DNA of 64,000 nt from JAFGWO01 sp965603295 (GTDB taxonomy: Bacteria > BMS3Abin14). A program made the translations under genes and the position numbers. Each line of letters starts with the position of its first letter. Position 1 is the stretch's first letter. The stretch spans positions 1-64,000 of the forward strand of contig CBFDCL010000001.1 in NCBI GenBank assembly GCA_965603295.1, written 5' to 3'. Below are positions 33,800-41,501 of the stretch, in pieces. The notes under the pieces are model-generated. The model was not told the DNA's origin, searched no databases, and worked only from the letters and a program-made list of their open reading frames with translations.

Positions 33800-33816
33800 C
33801 GAGATATATGCCTCCA
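33760..33816. repeat. Perfect 18-bp inverted repeat at the 3' end of the EamA gene
   Basis: Left arm 33760-33777 (tggaggcatatatctcgt) is inside the coding sequence. The right arm 33799-33816 is its exact reverse complement and starts at the last base of the stop codon. The loop is 21 bp. No T-run follows on either strand, so it is not a standard intrinsic terminator. Confidence 0.9.
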
Positions 33817-33872
33817 GTTCCTAGTGTGTGTCTGGACCTGGAAACCAGGAACCAGGTGCAAGATACTGCCCT
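33813..33872. repeat. CTGGAAACCAGGAACCAGG array
   Basis: Units such as CCAGTTCCTAG, CTGGACC, TGGAAACCAGG, AACCAGG, TGCAAGATAC. It is the same family as 28113-28145 (there ending ATACTGCC, as here) and directly abuts the inverted repeat at 33760-33816. Confidence 0.7.
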
Positions 33873-33879
33873 TCTGCAC

Positions 33880-33950
33880 TCTTGACGGCCGAAAAACAAT
33901 TAGCATCTGCTGCGTTCTCAGTCGCGCGTGATCCTCGAAACACCCGGCTG
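33880..33950. repeat. Truncated copy of the TCGCGCGTGATCCTCGAA repeat
   Basis: atctgctgcgttctcagtcgcgcgtgatcctcgaaacacccgg (33905-33947) matches 17070-17112 with four mismatches by my count, then the similarity stops. Lies between two convergent genes. Confidence 0.65.
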
Positions 33951-33954
33951 GGCC

Positions 33955-34449
33955 CTAACGGTTTTTCTCCGTGTCTCCGTGTCCCTGTGTCTTCGCGTCT
34001 GACGATTTACCCCTTAGAGTCTCGATCTCCACGCGGATGACCACGACATTCTCGAGGTCTATCCCGGGAAAATCATATTTTCGGTCCGAATACTGGCCCA
34101 TGAGGATGGCAAGACCCTTTTTCTTGTCCTCGGGTCCGGTGAGGATGCGGGCTTTGCCTGTGCCGATGATGCTGCGGAATTCGGCCGTCCAGGAACAGGC
34201 TTTTTCGCCCCGGGCCAGCCTGTAATGGGAAACAACGGTGAAACAGATCTCGGGGTTTTTCCCCAGGACATCGATCTTCCGGCCTTCAGGAGCGGAGTGG
34301 AAGAAAAGGGCGTCGTCCCAGTAACCAAAGTTTAACGGAACGACGTAGGGCTTCCCGTCGTCCACCATGGAGAGATAACAGATCTCGCCCCGGCGGAGGA
34401 TGTCGATGAGTTCCTCTTGGGACTCAATTATTTTGTCTTTCCGGCGCAT
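33955..34449 (-). CDS. Pyridoxamine 5'-phosphate oxidase-fold flavoprotein (NimA-like)
   Basis: Split-barrel FMN-binding family. The 164-residue protein shows LRRGEICYLSMVDDGKPYVVPLNFGYWDDALFFHSAPEGRKIDVLGKNPEICF and a late EFRSIIGTGKARIL, typical of the 5-nitroimidazole resistance/NimA-type subgroup; substrate unknown. The final fifteen or so residues (KSSDAKTQGHGDTEKNR) are translated from an octamer array (GACACAGGGACACGGAGACACGGAG on the coding strand), so the reading frame has been extended by repeat DNA. The catalytic core is unaffected. Confidence 0.88.
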   Translation of the reverse strand: MRRKDKIIESQEELIDILRRGEICYLSMVDDGKPYVVPLNFGYWDDALFFHSAPEGRKIDVLGKNPEICFTVVSHYRLARGEKACSWTAEFRSIIGTGKARILTGPEDKKKGLAILMGQYSDRKYDFPGIDLENVVVIRVEIETLRGKSSDAKTQGHGDTEKNR

Positions 34450-34644
34450 AGGTTTTTTATATCAGAATTCAGAAGGCAGGAGAAAAGGAGAGTTGAGCAT
34501 AAAGGATCATTAAGGGTTTCTCGTTTCTGGAATATACAACTTCAAAAACTTCCGTTTCGACTCCGACCGGAACCAGGACTAGGATTACCTCTCCCCCTTG
34601 TGGTATCTTTTTCGCAAAGTTCCTGATTAAAGGAGACCATACGC

Positions 34645-35361
34645 ATGAAGCGCAGCTTTCTTTTCATCCTGATCCTAATTTTCCTCCTCGGCCCTGCCCA
34701 CAATTCCTCCGCGGGTTTCCTTGACGATCTTCTCAAGCAGGTGACGGGATCGAAGGAGAGCGAGGAAGACACCCTTGTCTCCGGCCTGAAGGAGGCACTG
34801 GACATCGGGACGAAGAACGCGGTGAAAACCGTTTCGCAGGAAAACGGGTATTTCGGGAACCTTGACATAAAGATCCCGGTTCCCCGGAAGATTGAGAAGG
34901 CGGAATCGGTCCTGAGGAAAATCGGACTGGGCAAGCAGGTGGACGAGTTCATCCTCAGCATGAACAGGGCGGCTGAAGGAGCGGCCCCTCAGGCAGTGGA
35001 CATCTTCGTGGGGGCCATCCGTGACATGACCGTGGTGGATGCCTACGGGATCGTGAAGGGTGAGGAGACCGCCGGCACCGAGTATTTCCGGGGGAAAACC
35101 TCCGACGACCTGACTGGCCTCTTCCGTCCGGTAATTACCGAATCCATGGCCCGTGTCGGCGTGGTGAAAAGCTACAAAAAAATGATCGACAAGTACAATT
35201 CCCTTCCCCTTGTGAATAAAGTGGATGTGGATCTGGAAGGATATGTCACCGAAGAAGCCCTGAACGGTCTTTTCTTCATGGTTGGAGAAGAGGAGAAGAA
35301 GATCCGGACGGACCCGGCAGCAAGGGTGACGGAGTTGTTACGGAAAGTTTTTGGCAATTAA
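34645..35361 (+). CDS. DUF4197 periplasmic protein
   Basis: Exported protein of unknown function. The N-terminus is a classical signal peptide (FLFILILIFLLGPAHNSSAG, cleavage near residue 23). The mature part shows the DUF4197 segments LVSGLKEALDIGTKNAVKTVSQENGYFGN, IPVPRKIEKAESVLRKIGLG, MNRAAEGAAPQAVDIFVGAI and LFRPVITESMARVGVVKSYK. 238 residues, normal. AGGAGA precedes the ATG. A GGCAGAATGCAGAATGG array starts directly after the stop codon. Confidence 0.9.
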   Translation: MKRSFLFILILIFLLGPAHNSSAGFLDDLLKQVTGSKESEEDTLVSGLKEALDIGTKNAVKTVSQENGYFGNLDIKIPVPRKIEKAESVLRKIGLGKQVDEFILSMNRAAEGAAPQAVDIFVGAIRDMTVVDAYGIVKGEETAGTEYFRGKTSDDLTGLFRPVITESMARVGVVKSYKKMIDKYNSLPLVNKVDVDLEGYVTEEALNGLFFMVGEEEKKIRTDPAARVTELLRKVFGN

Positions 35362-35462
35362 TGGCAGAATGCAGAATGGGGAAGTCAGAACAAGACAAGG
35401 CAAATAGAATCTCATCAAACAGGTTTGCTTCTGGCTCCTGGCTCCTGGATTCCAAACTTACC
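35362..35462. repeat. GCAGAAT and CTGGCTC heptamer arrays
   Basis: TGGCAGAATGCAGAATGGGG (35362-35381) immediately after the DUF4197 stop, and TTCTGGCTCCTGGCTCCTGGATTCC (35429-35454). The CTGGCTC family recurs at 45974-46092. Confidence 0.75.
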
Positions 35463-35475
35463 GAGGAAAATCCTG

Positions 35476-35949
35476 ATGTTTAAAAAACAGATCAGTTCAA
35501 CAATCGATATTGAAGCCTCCCCGGAAGAGATCTGGAAGCACCTGACCGATTTTGCGGCCTATTCCCAGTGGAACCCTTTCATTGCCGGAATTGAGGGGGA
35601 AACCGTTGTCGGTGCCCGCATCCAGGTTACCCTTCACCTGGAGAACGGTAAGACGATGGTTTTTAAGCCCACTGTCAGAGAGGCTACCCCCGGGAAAAAC
35701 CTGATGTGGTTGGGGCGCACTGCCCTGCCGGGGCTGCTGGACGGGAAACACTCGTTTACCATCGAGAGGCAAGGCGAAAGGTCATCCCGTTTCATCCAGG
35801 CGGAGGTCTTCTCCGGGATCCTGGTTCCCCTGTTACCCGGTGCTCTTCTTGAGCAGAGTGTGAAAGGTTTTGAAATGTTTAACGCCGTGCTGAAAGAGAG
35901 GGCGGAAGGGAAGGAGGAGCCAGGAGATTTAAGTCAGGATCCGGAATAA
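35476..35949 (+). CDS. SRPBCC-domain protein (polyketide cyclase/Bet v1-like)
   Basis: Single START/SRPBCC domain of 157 residues from the ATG at 35476. The pattern SSTIDIEASPEEIWKHLTDFAAYSQWNPFIAGIEGE is diagnostic, followed by LVWLGRT-like (NLMWLGRTALPGLLDGKHSFTIE). These proteins bind hydrophobic ligands; specific role unknown. The alternative start at 35425 is repeat DNA. Neighbours on both sides are unrelated single genes. Confidence 0.88.
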   Translation: MFKKQISSTIDIEASPEEIWKHLTDFAAYSQWNPFIAGIEGETVVGARIQVTLHLENGKTMVFKPTVREATPGKNLMWLGRTALPGLLDGKHSFTIERQGERSSRFIQAEVFSGILVPLLPGALLEQSVKGFEMFNAVLKERAEGKEEPGDLSQDPE

Positions 35950-35965
35950 ACAGGAATATTCATAG

Positions 35966-36035
35966 GTTGATACATGTTGAGAGTTGAGTGTTGAGTGTTG
36001 AGGGTTTATGTTCGCAACGCCCAACGGTCAACCCG
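35966..36035. repeat. GTTGAGT heptamer array
   Basis: GTTGAGAGTTGAGTGTTGAGTGTTGAGGG (35976-36004), then AACGCCCAACGGTCAACCCG (36016-36036), between the SRPBCC gene and the DUF2892 gene. Confidence 0.8.
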
Positions 36036-36060
36036 TAACCTTTCCGTCAGGGGGTGAACC

Positions 36061-36294
36061 ATGAAACACAATATGGGAACAGTCGATCGAATCATCAGGG
36101 GGCTTGTGGCGGTTGTTCTTGCCTACCTGATCTTCTCGAAGGCGGTCAGCGGTGCTCTGGCCATTGTCCTGGGTGTTGTGGCTCTGGCCATGATTGTTAC
36201 GGCCATCTTTGCTTACTGTCCGCCTTATGACCTGCTGGGAATAAAGACGTGCCGATGCGACGATCACGGGGAAGACAAGTCGGCCGAGGTGTAA
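36061..36294 (+). CDS. DUF2892 (YgaP-type transmembrane domain) small membrane protein
   Basis: The 77-residue protein starts MKHNMGTVDRIIRGLVAVVLAYL, the DUF2892 hallmark, has two membrane helices and ends with CPPYDLLGIKTCRC. This domain also forms the C-terminal membrane hairpin of YgaP rhodanese; alone its role is unknown. CAGGGGG precedes the ATG. Followed by a candidate weak terminator and then the flippase gene. Confidence 0.9.
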   Translation: MKHNMGTVDRIIRGLVAVVLAYLIFSKAVSGALAIVLGVVALAMIVTAIFAYCPPYDLLGIKTCRCDDHGEDKSAEV

Positions 36295-36298
36295 GGAC

Positions 36299-36317
36299 AG
36301 CTGCTGCAGCTTTTTTT
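36299..36317 (+). terminator. Candidate weak intrinsic terminator
   Basis: AGCTGC-T-GCAGCT followed by seven T residues (36311-36317). The arms are complementary but the loop would be too short for all six pairs, so at most four pairs form. The T-run is the main argument. Placed 5 bp after the DUF2892 stop codon. Confidence 0.3.
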
Positions 36318-36375
36318 GAGGGGTTCTCTTTGGGAGAGGAGGCCCCTTTTCTCATGGTCCGTTCGGGAGCATTCT

Positions 36376-37848
36376 ATGGCCATGAACCGGGGTTTTACCG
36401 AAGAGCCTTCCGGAGATCTTCCGGACCACCTGGCACGAGTGAAAAGCTACGTACTCTCGGTTGGGGAATCCGCAGTTGACATTGCGGTCTCCATCCTGGC
36501 CCTCGTTATTGTGGGGCGTTTCTACGGGCCCGAGGGGATGGGCGTCTACACTTTCCTCATGTCCGTCTTTGTGATTGTTGTTTTCCTGTCGGAAGTCGGT
36601 ATCGACAAATGGATCGAAAAGGAACTGGCATCCGAGGGGCAGATTGATACTTCCCGAATGCTTGCCGAGGCAAAGGGCGCGGTTCTCCTCTCTGGACTGG
36701 CGGGCTGTCTGGCGATGTTGATTTTCGGAGCCTGGGCTTCGAAAAGCCCAACAGTGGCCGGGGGTACCTGGCCGGGGTTTGTTCTCCTTGCCCTTGCCGT
36801 GCCTCTGAACCTCAGGTCAGGGCTTCAGGTGTCGGTGCTCCACGGACAGGGAAAGCCCGGTGAGGCGGCTCGAGCGGGGTTCGTCAAACGCTCTGTTTTT
36901 CTGGCAAGCGTATTTACCCTTGCCTATCTTCGCTTCCGGCCCGAGCTGCTCATGGCTGGTTTTGTTCTGTCCGAGGCGGCATCCCTGGCTTCGGCCAGGA
37001 GGCGTGTCAGGATGCCTTCCATAGGCGCGGTTCTCAAGAGGATCCGTGGGGTCGGGGAAACGTTCCGGATGGGCTCACAGTATTATTTTACTCACGAGGC
37101 GCTCAAGGTCCTCTTCTTCGTGGATTTTTTTATCCTTGGGTTGTTCGTGTCTGCCACTCAAGAGGGGTCTTATGCCCAGGCCTCGGTTCTGGCCCGTTTC
37201 TTCCTGCTCATCCCTCTGGGGGCGGCTCCCCTTTATCGGGTCAAAGTGTACAGGGCTTCGGGTTCCGGGCAAGGAGAGATCTTTTCCGATTCCGCCCGGA
37301 CCGCAGCCAGGCTTTTCACTCTTCACTCGATGGCGGGGTTGTTGTTCCTGCTCTACTTTCCCCATGTTCTCAGGGTCGTATTCAGGGTCCAAGGAGATAC
37401 ACCTGTTTTTTTCCAGGTTTTTTCCCTCCTTCTCCCGGGTTTGCTTTTATTTGCTTCCACTCTTGTTCTTGAACCGTTCTTCGGTGCCAGTGGGCGGGAA
37501 GAAGACCTTAACCGTATCGCCCTGAAGGTTTTCATCCTCAACGCGTTCCTGAACTCCTACCTGATCCCTTACGCGGGGGTCCTCGGCGCCGCAACCGCTA
37601 CGACCATCTCACTCTCCGTGTATTTTGTCCTGTTTTCCAGGGAACTCGGGGAAATCGGTACCATTCCCCTTGGCTCTTACCTCCTGAGCGGGATCCTGGT
37701 GTATGTCAGCTACCATGTTTTATTTCCGGTTCAACCTTATCTTTTCATTGTCTTGCCCCTGGTTTTCGTCGTCCTGCCGGTCTTGTTCTGGGTGTTGGGT
37801 TTATTCGGTCAGGGGCAGGGAAAAAGACAATTGAGAATTGAGAGTTAA
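36376..37848 (+). CDS. Polysaccharide flippase (Wzx/MATE-like, oligosaccharide flippase family)
   Basis: Predicted lipid-linked glycan flippase. From the ATG at 36376 (with GGGAG upstream) it is 490 residues with about 12-14 membrane helices. Family features are an N-terminal VLSVGESAVDIAVSILALVIVGRFYGPEGMGVYTFLMSVF, the central repeat starting VGETFRMGSQYYFTHEALKVLFFVDFFILGLF and GAATATTISLSVYFVLFSRELG. No glycosyltransferase genes are adjacent, which is unusual for this family. The final residues QLRIES and TAA stop are encoded by an ATTGAG array. Confidence 0.88.
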   Translation: MAMNRGFTEEPSGDLPDHLARVKSYVLSVGESAVDIAVSILALVIVGRFYGPEGMGVYTFLMSVFVIVVFLSEVGIDKWIEKELASEGQIDTSRMLAEAKGAVLLSGLAGCLAMLIFGAWASKSPTVAGGTWPGFVLLALAVPLNLRSGLQVSVLHGQGKPGEAARAGFVKRSVFLASVFTLAYLRFRPELLMAGFVLSEAASLASARRRVRMPSIGAVLKRIRGVGETFRMGSQYYFTHEALKVLFFVDFFILGLFVSATQEGSYAQASVLARFFLLIPLGAAPLYRVKVYRASGSGQGEIFSDSARTAARLFTLHSMAGLLFLLYFPHVLRVVFRVQGDTPVFFQVFSLLLPGLLLFASTLVLEPFFGASGREEDLNRIALKVFILNAFLNSYLIPYAGVLGAATATTISLSVYFVLFSRELGEIGTIPLGSYLLSGILVYVSYHVLFPVQPYLFIVLPLVFVVLPVLFWVLGLFGQGQGKRQLRIES

Positions 37849-38283
37849 GAATTTCAGCCGGTGACTGGTGATTGGTGACTGGGGAACGGTTTGATGTTTG
37901 AAGTTGGATAACCGCGCTGTCATCGCGAGCTGGCATCTGCGCGAAGCGATCCCATAGTGAAGGTTGAAAATCGAGCCTTGGACAGGCTCAGGCCGGGGGA
38001 GTTGAAAATTGAGGATGAACGACAGTGGATCTTTGGGGTCAGAGACCAGCTTTTCGGAAGCCCCAATCCGGATGTCTAAAGGCCAGGGAAAACGGTGATT
38101 AGTGATTGGTGAATGGAAGATGATGATCAGTTTTACGTTTGAAGTTCAATCTTGGATTCTGAATCTATTCCTTCTTCAACTTTCCACCTTTTTTCTTCCT
38201 GTTCTGTTCACCATTCCCAGTGTTTAACTTCAAACCCGAACATCAACTTCCAAACTCTCAAACTCTCAAACTCTCAAACTTTT
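37829..38283. repeat. Compound repeat region between flippase and Fe-S protein genes
   Basis: Covers a 425-bp gene-free gap. RATTGAG (37829-37846), GTGACTG/GTGATTG (37861-37882), GTTTGATGTTTGAAG (37889-37905), an element cgcgctgtcatcgcgagctgg...gcgaagcgatccc (37913-37952) related to 54577-54621, GGTTGAAAATCGAG, a GCCTTGGACAGGCTCAGGCC fragment (37974-37993), GTTGAAAATTGAGG, GTGATTAGTGATTGGTGAATGG (38095-38116), CTTGGATTCTGAATC, and CTCAAACTCTCAAACTCTCAAAC (38252-38280), which supplies the stop of the next minus-strand gene. Confidence 0.82.
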
Positions 38284-39311
38284 TTTACGCTTTTCCCCCT
38301 GGCAAGAGCGAAACGGTTGGTCCATTTCTTGGCCGAACCGACGGCCTTATTTTTCGGTTTCAAACCCGTGATGAGCTCCAGGATGTGGCCGGCCTTCGAT
38401 CCGTTTTTCAGGAACAGGTTCTTGCATCCCATGCACGAGGTGATGATGGTGGTGCCACTGGAAATCGTTACCGCCTTTTCGGTAAACAGCCGGGCAAGGT
38501 CCGGATCCTGAGCGGCGAGACTTCCACCGTATCCGCAGCAGGCGGGGGACCCCTGTTCTTCCATCTCACCGTTTACGGCAAGGCCTACGATCCGGCCTGT
38601 TTTCCCGGCCATCGCCTCCACGTGGTAGAAGGGGCACGGATGGTGAAGGTAGAGGTTCTCACCGTCGGGTCGTTCATCCAGGATGTCCTCCGGAAGGAGT
38701 TCGATCACGTAGCTGGTCTTTACACCGGGCATGAACCCATCGAAAACCTTCTTGCAGTTCGCGCACCCGACGATGAGTCGCTCGACGCCAGCGTGAGAGA
38801 GCCTCTCCCGAATCCGTCCGCATGCGTCTAGCACCGGCCCCGTGTCCCCCATCTGCCACAGGGGATCGAAGCAGCAGTCCATCGCGAGGCCGACATCCTC
38901 ACCAAGGACCGTTTCCAGCAACCGGCGTGTGGCCTCGGTGGCTTCAGGGCTCGTTCCGGCCAGGGAACAGCCCGGCCAGAAGGCTGTCGGCAAGGGATCG
39001 TAACGGATAAATGGCGCATTGTGTCCCCTTTCCGCGAAGCTTTTTGCCCCTTTGATTGCCCTGGCGGCGGTATCCGGGAGCTTCCCCGCTTCAATACGGC
39101 TTTGCTTTGTCAGGAACATTGCCGAGGACGGGGAAAGGTCGAGAGGGCACCGATGGTCGCACCCTTTGCAGTTAGTACAGAGGAAGGCAAGGTCAGGCCT
39201 GTTGGAGATAATGTCCTCGGGAGAGCCGTGGGTCTCGAGAAAGGGACAGGCGGGGACGCACCGGGCGCAGGAGGTACAATCGTTCAGGAAATCGGGCACG
39301 GAATCAGACAT
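38274..39311 (-). CDS. (Fe-S)-binding CCG-domain oxidoreductase subunit (HdrD/GlpC-like)
   Basis: The 345-residue protein has two ferredoxin-type clusters (CTSCARCVPACP at residues 12-23 and CTNCKGCDHRCP near 45-55) followed by two CCG modules: WPGCSLAG...DCCFDPLWQMGD and HHPCPFYH...ACCGYGGSL, with CMGCKNLF at the end. This is the HdrD/GlpC/LldE architecture that passes electrons between quinones or thiols and flavoprotein dehydrogenases. No flavoprotein partner is adjacent. The final VKKV and TGA stop are part of a GTTTGAGA array. Confidence 0.9.
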   Translation of the reverse strand: MSDSVPDFLNDCTSCARCVPACPFLETHGSPEDIISNRPDLAFLCTNCKGCDHRCPLDLSPSSAMFLTKQSRIEAGKLPDTAARAIKGAKSFAERGHNAPFIRYDPLPTAFWPGCSLAGTSPEATEATRRLLETVLGEDVGLAMDCCFDPLWQMGDTGPVLDACGRIRERLSHAGVERLIVGCANCKKVFDGFMPGVKTSYVIELLPEDILDERPDGENLYLHHPCPFYHVEAMAGKTGRIVGLAVNGEMEEQGSPACCGYGGSLAAQDPDLARLFTEKAVTISSGTTIITSCMGCKNLFLKNGSKAGHILELITGLKPKNKAVGSAKKWTNRFALARGKSVKKV

Positions 39312-39465
39312 GGGTTACGGACTATAACAATAAGGAAATGTTTCGGGAAGAGGGGATTGCCTGGACAGATAATGGGATCAGAAAATGATTGAAAGAATAT
39401 CTTGATACCAATAGTTTAAAAGGGAACGCTTCTTGAAATTTGAAATATGAAAAATAGTTTCCCTC

Positions 39466-39795
39466 ATGGATTTTGAAAAACTCAAAAAAGAATGCGAAAT
39501 CAACACTTTCCGGGCTCCCGGGCCCGGGGGACAGCACAAGAATGTCACCGATTCCGCGGTGCGTTTGAAGCATCGACCCACGGGGATCGTTGTTATCGGA
39601 CGCAGGCACCGGTCCCAGCATCGCAATATGGCCGATGCGTTGAGTCGCCTGGCTGAAAAGATCGAGGAGAGCCGCAGGGTCCGGAGGAAGAGGAAGCCTA
39701 CCCGGAAGCCGAGAGCCGTTCGGGAAAGGGAGCTGGAAATGAAGAAAAAGACAGGAGTTCGAAAGTCCCTGCGTCGCAGGATCCCTCCTCCCTAA
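39466..39795 (+). CDS. Release-factor-like protein with GGQ motif (ArfB/RF-1 domain family)
   Basis: The 109-residue protein carries the peptidyl-tRNA hydrolysis motif in FRAPGPGGQHKNVTDSAVRLKH followed by RRHRSQHRNMADALSRL, matching domain 3 of class I release factors. Codon-recognition domains are absent. The C-terminus is strongly basic (RVRRKRKPTRKPRAV; KSLRRRIPPP), as in ArfB, whose tail enters the empty mRNA channel, so ribosome rescue is a reasonable guess. It is shorter than ArfB (about 140). Unlinked to neighbours; the upstream side is a TTTGAAATATGAAAA array. Confidence 0.88.
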   Translation: MDFEKLKKECEINTFRAPGPGGQHKNVTDSAVRLKHRPTGIVVIGRRHRSQHRNMADALSRLAEKIEESRRVRRKRKPTRKPRAVRERELEMKKKTGVRKSLRRRIPPP

Positions 39796-39832
39796 CCGGG
39801 GGACCCGCGAGTCAAGAATGCGGCTTTAAGAG

Positions 39833-40028
39833 CGGATCCAGGATCCAGGAACCAAGATCCAAGAAAAAATCCAGAGATCAGAAACTAATTGGAAATATGA
39901 AGACTCTAGATTCAAACCACGAATCTCAACTTGAAACCTCAAACTGCAAACTTCAAACACTAACCCTCAACTCTCAATTCTCAACTGCCTTTCCCGTTGG
40001 ACATTGGACGTTGGACGTTGGACTCTGC
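39833..40028. repeat. Compound heptamer array downstream of the TatD/rSAM gene
   Basis: ATCCAGGATCCAGGAACCAAGATCCAAG (39837-39865), ACCTCAAACTGCAAACTTCAAAC (39936-39958), ACCCTCAACTCTCAATTCTCAACTG (39962-39986), and GTTGGACATTGGACGTTGGACGTTGGAC (39996-40023). The last is a clean TTGGACG heptamer run ending 8 bp before the neighbouring stop codon. Confidence 0.85.
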
Positions 40029-40030
40029 CT

Positions 40031-41431
40031 TTAACCTACTTCGTGAAGTGGCCTCACCCGGAACCTGGCCCCCATGTCCTTCGCGATTTTCCGGCAGGCT
40101 TCCACGTCCACGTCAGGGTGGCGCACCACTGTCAGGATGACGTCCAGATTCGCCTCGACGCACTTTCTGGAAAAATCCAGGAGAGAGCGGTAGGGGTCCG
40201 GTCCAAGGCTCGGCCGGCAGACTCCTTCAAAAGTCGCGGCATCCTGGGCGTTGAGGCTGATGGACACGGTATCGACAGCTCCCGCCAGTTCCTCCACTAT
40301 ATTTCTCCGGTGGAAAAGGTTGCCCAGGCCGTTGGTGTTAAGACGGATCCTGACGGCGGGTGAACTTTCCCGGACCCTTGCCGCCGTTTCGAGGATCTCG
40401 GGAAGCCGCATGGTGGGCTCTCCGTAACCGCAGAACACGACCTCTTCACTCGTCCGCCAACCCTCGAGTTCAAGGGCCTGGAGCATCTCCTCCGGGGTGG
40501 GATCCCGTTCAAGCCTCAGGTCGTGGCCCTTGACCACCGGGTTGATGGTTCTCTGGCAGAATGTGCACGCGTTCGTGCACTGACTGGTAACGTTCAGGTA
40601 CACCGAGTCCCGTATCGTATAGGCAACTTTCGAGGGAGGCAGATCCACCGGGAGGCGGAAGAAGCGAACGGCGTTTCGTGTCGTGATGCGGGCAACATCG
40701 TCAACGGACAATCCTTTAACCTTGGCGATGCGCTCGGCCACGAGGTGAACATGGGCTGGTTCGTTCCTCTGACCTCGGAAGGGGTGAGGCGCCAGGTAAG
40801 GGCTGTCCGTTTCCACCATCATGCGCTCGAGGGGGACAAAGGAAAGGACCTTCTCGGACCACTCCCGGTTCTTTTTTCCCTCGTAAGTCACCGTGCCTGT
40901 AAAGGAGAGGTTCAGACCCATTTCGAGGAAAGCCGCCGCGTCATCCACAGTCCCGGAGAAACAGTGCACTACCGCTCCCATCTGCCCGACACCCTCTTCC
41001 CCCAGGACACGGAGAGCATCCGCGTAAGCATCCCTGACGTGAATGACCAGGGGTTTCCCGGCCTCCCGGGCCAGGGCCAGGTGGAGCCGGAACGATTTCT
41101 CCTGTAAGGGCCTGGGAGAATGGTCCTTGAAAAAGTCCAGCCCGGTCTCCCCGATCCCTACCACAGGTTTTCTCGCGGCCAGTTTGGACAGTTCGGTCAT
41201 GACCCCGTCATCGACATCCGAGGCGTCGTGAGGATGCACCCCGACCACGGCAGACACCTCACGGTACTTTTGGGCGATCTTAAGGGCCCGCCTGCTCTCG
41301 GCAAGGGTCGACCCCACGGTGACGAGGTGAATGATCCCCGAAGCGTGAGCGCGTTCGAGAACCTGCTCCAGGTCGGCTTTGAACTGGCGCATCTCCAGAT
41401 GCGCGTGGGAGTCAATGAGAAAGGAGGGCAT
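40031..41431 (-). CDS. TatD-family metal hydrolase fused to a radical SAM domain
   Basis: Two enzymes in one chain of about 466 residues. Residues 1-255 are TatD (deoxyribonuclease family): metal ligands in DSHAHLE, GIGETGLDFF, HVRDAYADA, HCFSG and ETDSPYLAPHPFRGQRNEP. From about 275 a radical SAM domain follows: YLNVTSQCTNACTFCQR contains the CxxxCxxC cluster motif, then VVFCGYGEPTMRL and IRLNTNGLGN. Radical SAM proteins associated with TatD are known as separate genes; here they are joined. The start is uncertain: upstream codons are repeat DNA, so I begin at MPSFLIDSHAHLE. Followed (5' side) by metG in the same direction. Confidence 0.9.
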   Translation of the reverse strand: MPSFLIDSHAHLEMRQFKADLEQVLERAHASGIIHLVTVGSTLAESRRALKIAQKYREVSAVVGVHPHDASDVDDGVMTELSKLAARKPVVGIGETGLDFFKDHSPRPLQEKSFRLHLALAREAGKPLVIHVRDAYADALRVLGEEGVGQMGAVVHCFSGTVDDAAAFLEMGLNLSFTGTVTYEGKKNREWSEKVLSFVPLERMMVETDSPYLAPHPFRGQRNEPAHVHLVAERIAKVKGLSVDDVARITTRNAVRFFRLPVDLPPSKVAYTIRDSVYLNVTSQCTNACTFCQRTINPVVKGHDLRLERDPTPEEMLQALELEGWRTSEEVVFCGYGEPTMRLPEILETAARVRESSPAVRIRLNTNGLGNLFHRRNIVEELAGAVDTVSISLNAQDAATFEGVCRPSLGPDPYRSLLDFSRKCVEANLDVILTVVRHPDVDVEACRKIAKDMGARFRVRPLHEVG

Positions 41432-41492
41432 TGTTTGGAGTTCGGAGTTCATAGGTCAGGGTTCAGAGTCTAGAATCTAGAATCAAGAATCT
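41432..41492. repeat. Heptamer array between metG and tatD/rSAM genes
   Basis: TTTGGAGTTCGGAGTTC (41434-41450), GGTCAGGGTTCAGAG (41453-41467), TCTAGAATCTAGAATCAAGAATC (41469-41491). It overlaps a possible longer start of the tatD fusion gene and ends 11 bp from the metG stop codon. It interrupts an otherwise compact minus-strand operon. Confidence 0.75.
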
Positions 41493-41501
41493 TACTGCTG
41501 C

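Noticed and set aside
33760..33816. Intrinsic terminator for the EamA gene
   Set aside because: The stem is perfect but no T-run follows and the left arm is coding DNA; kept as an inverted repeat only.
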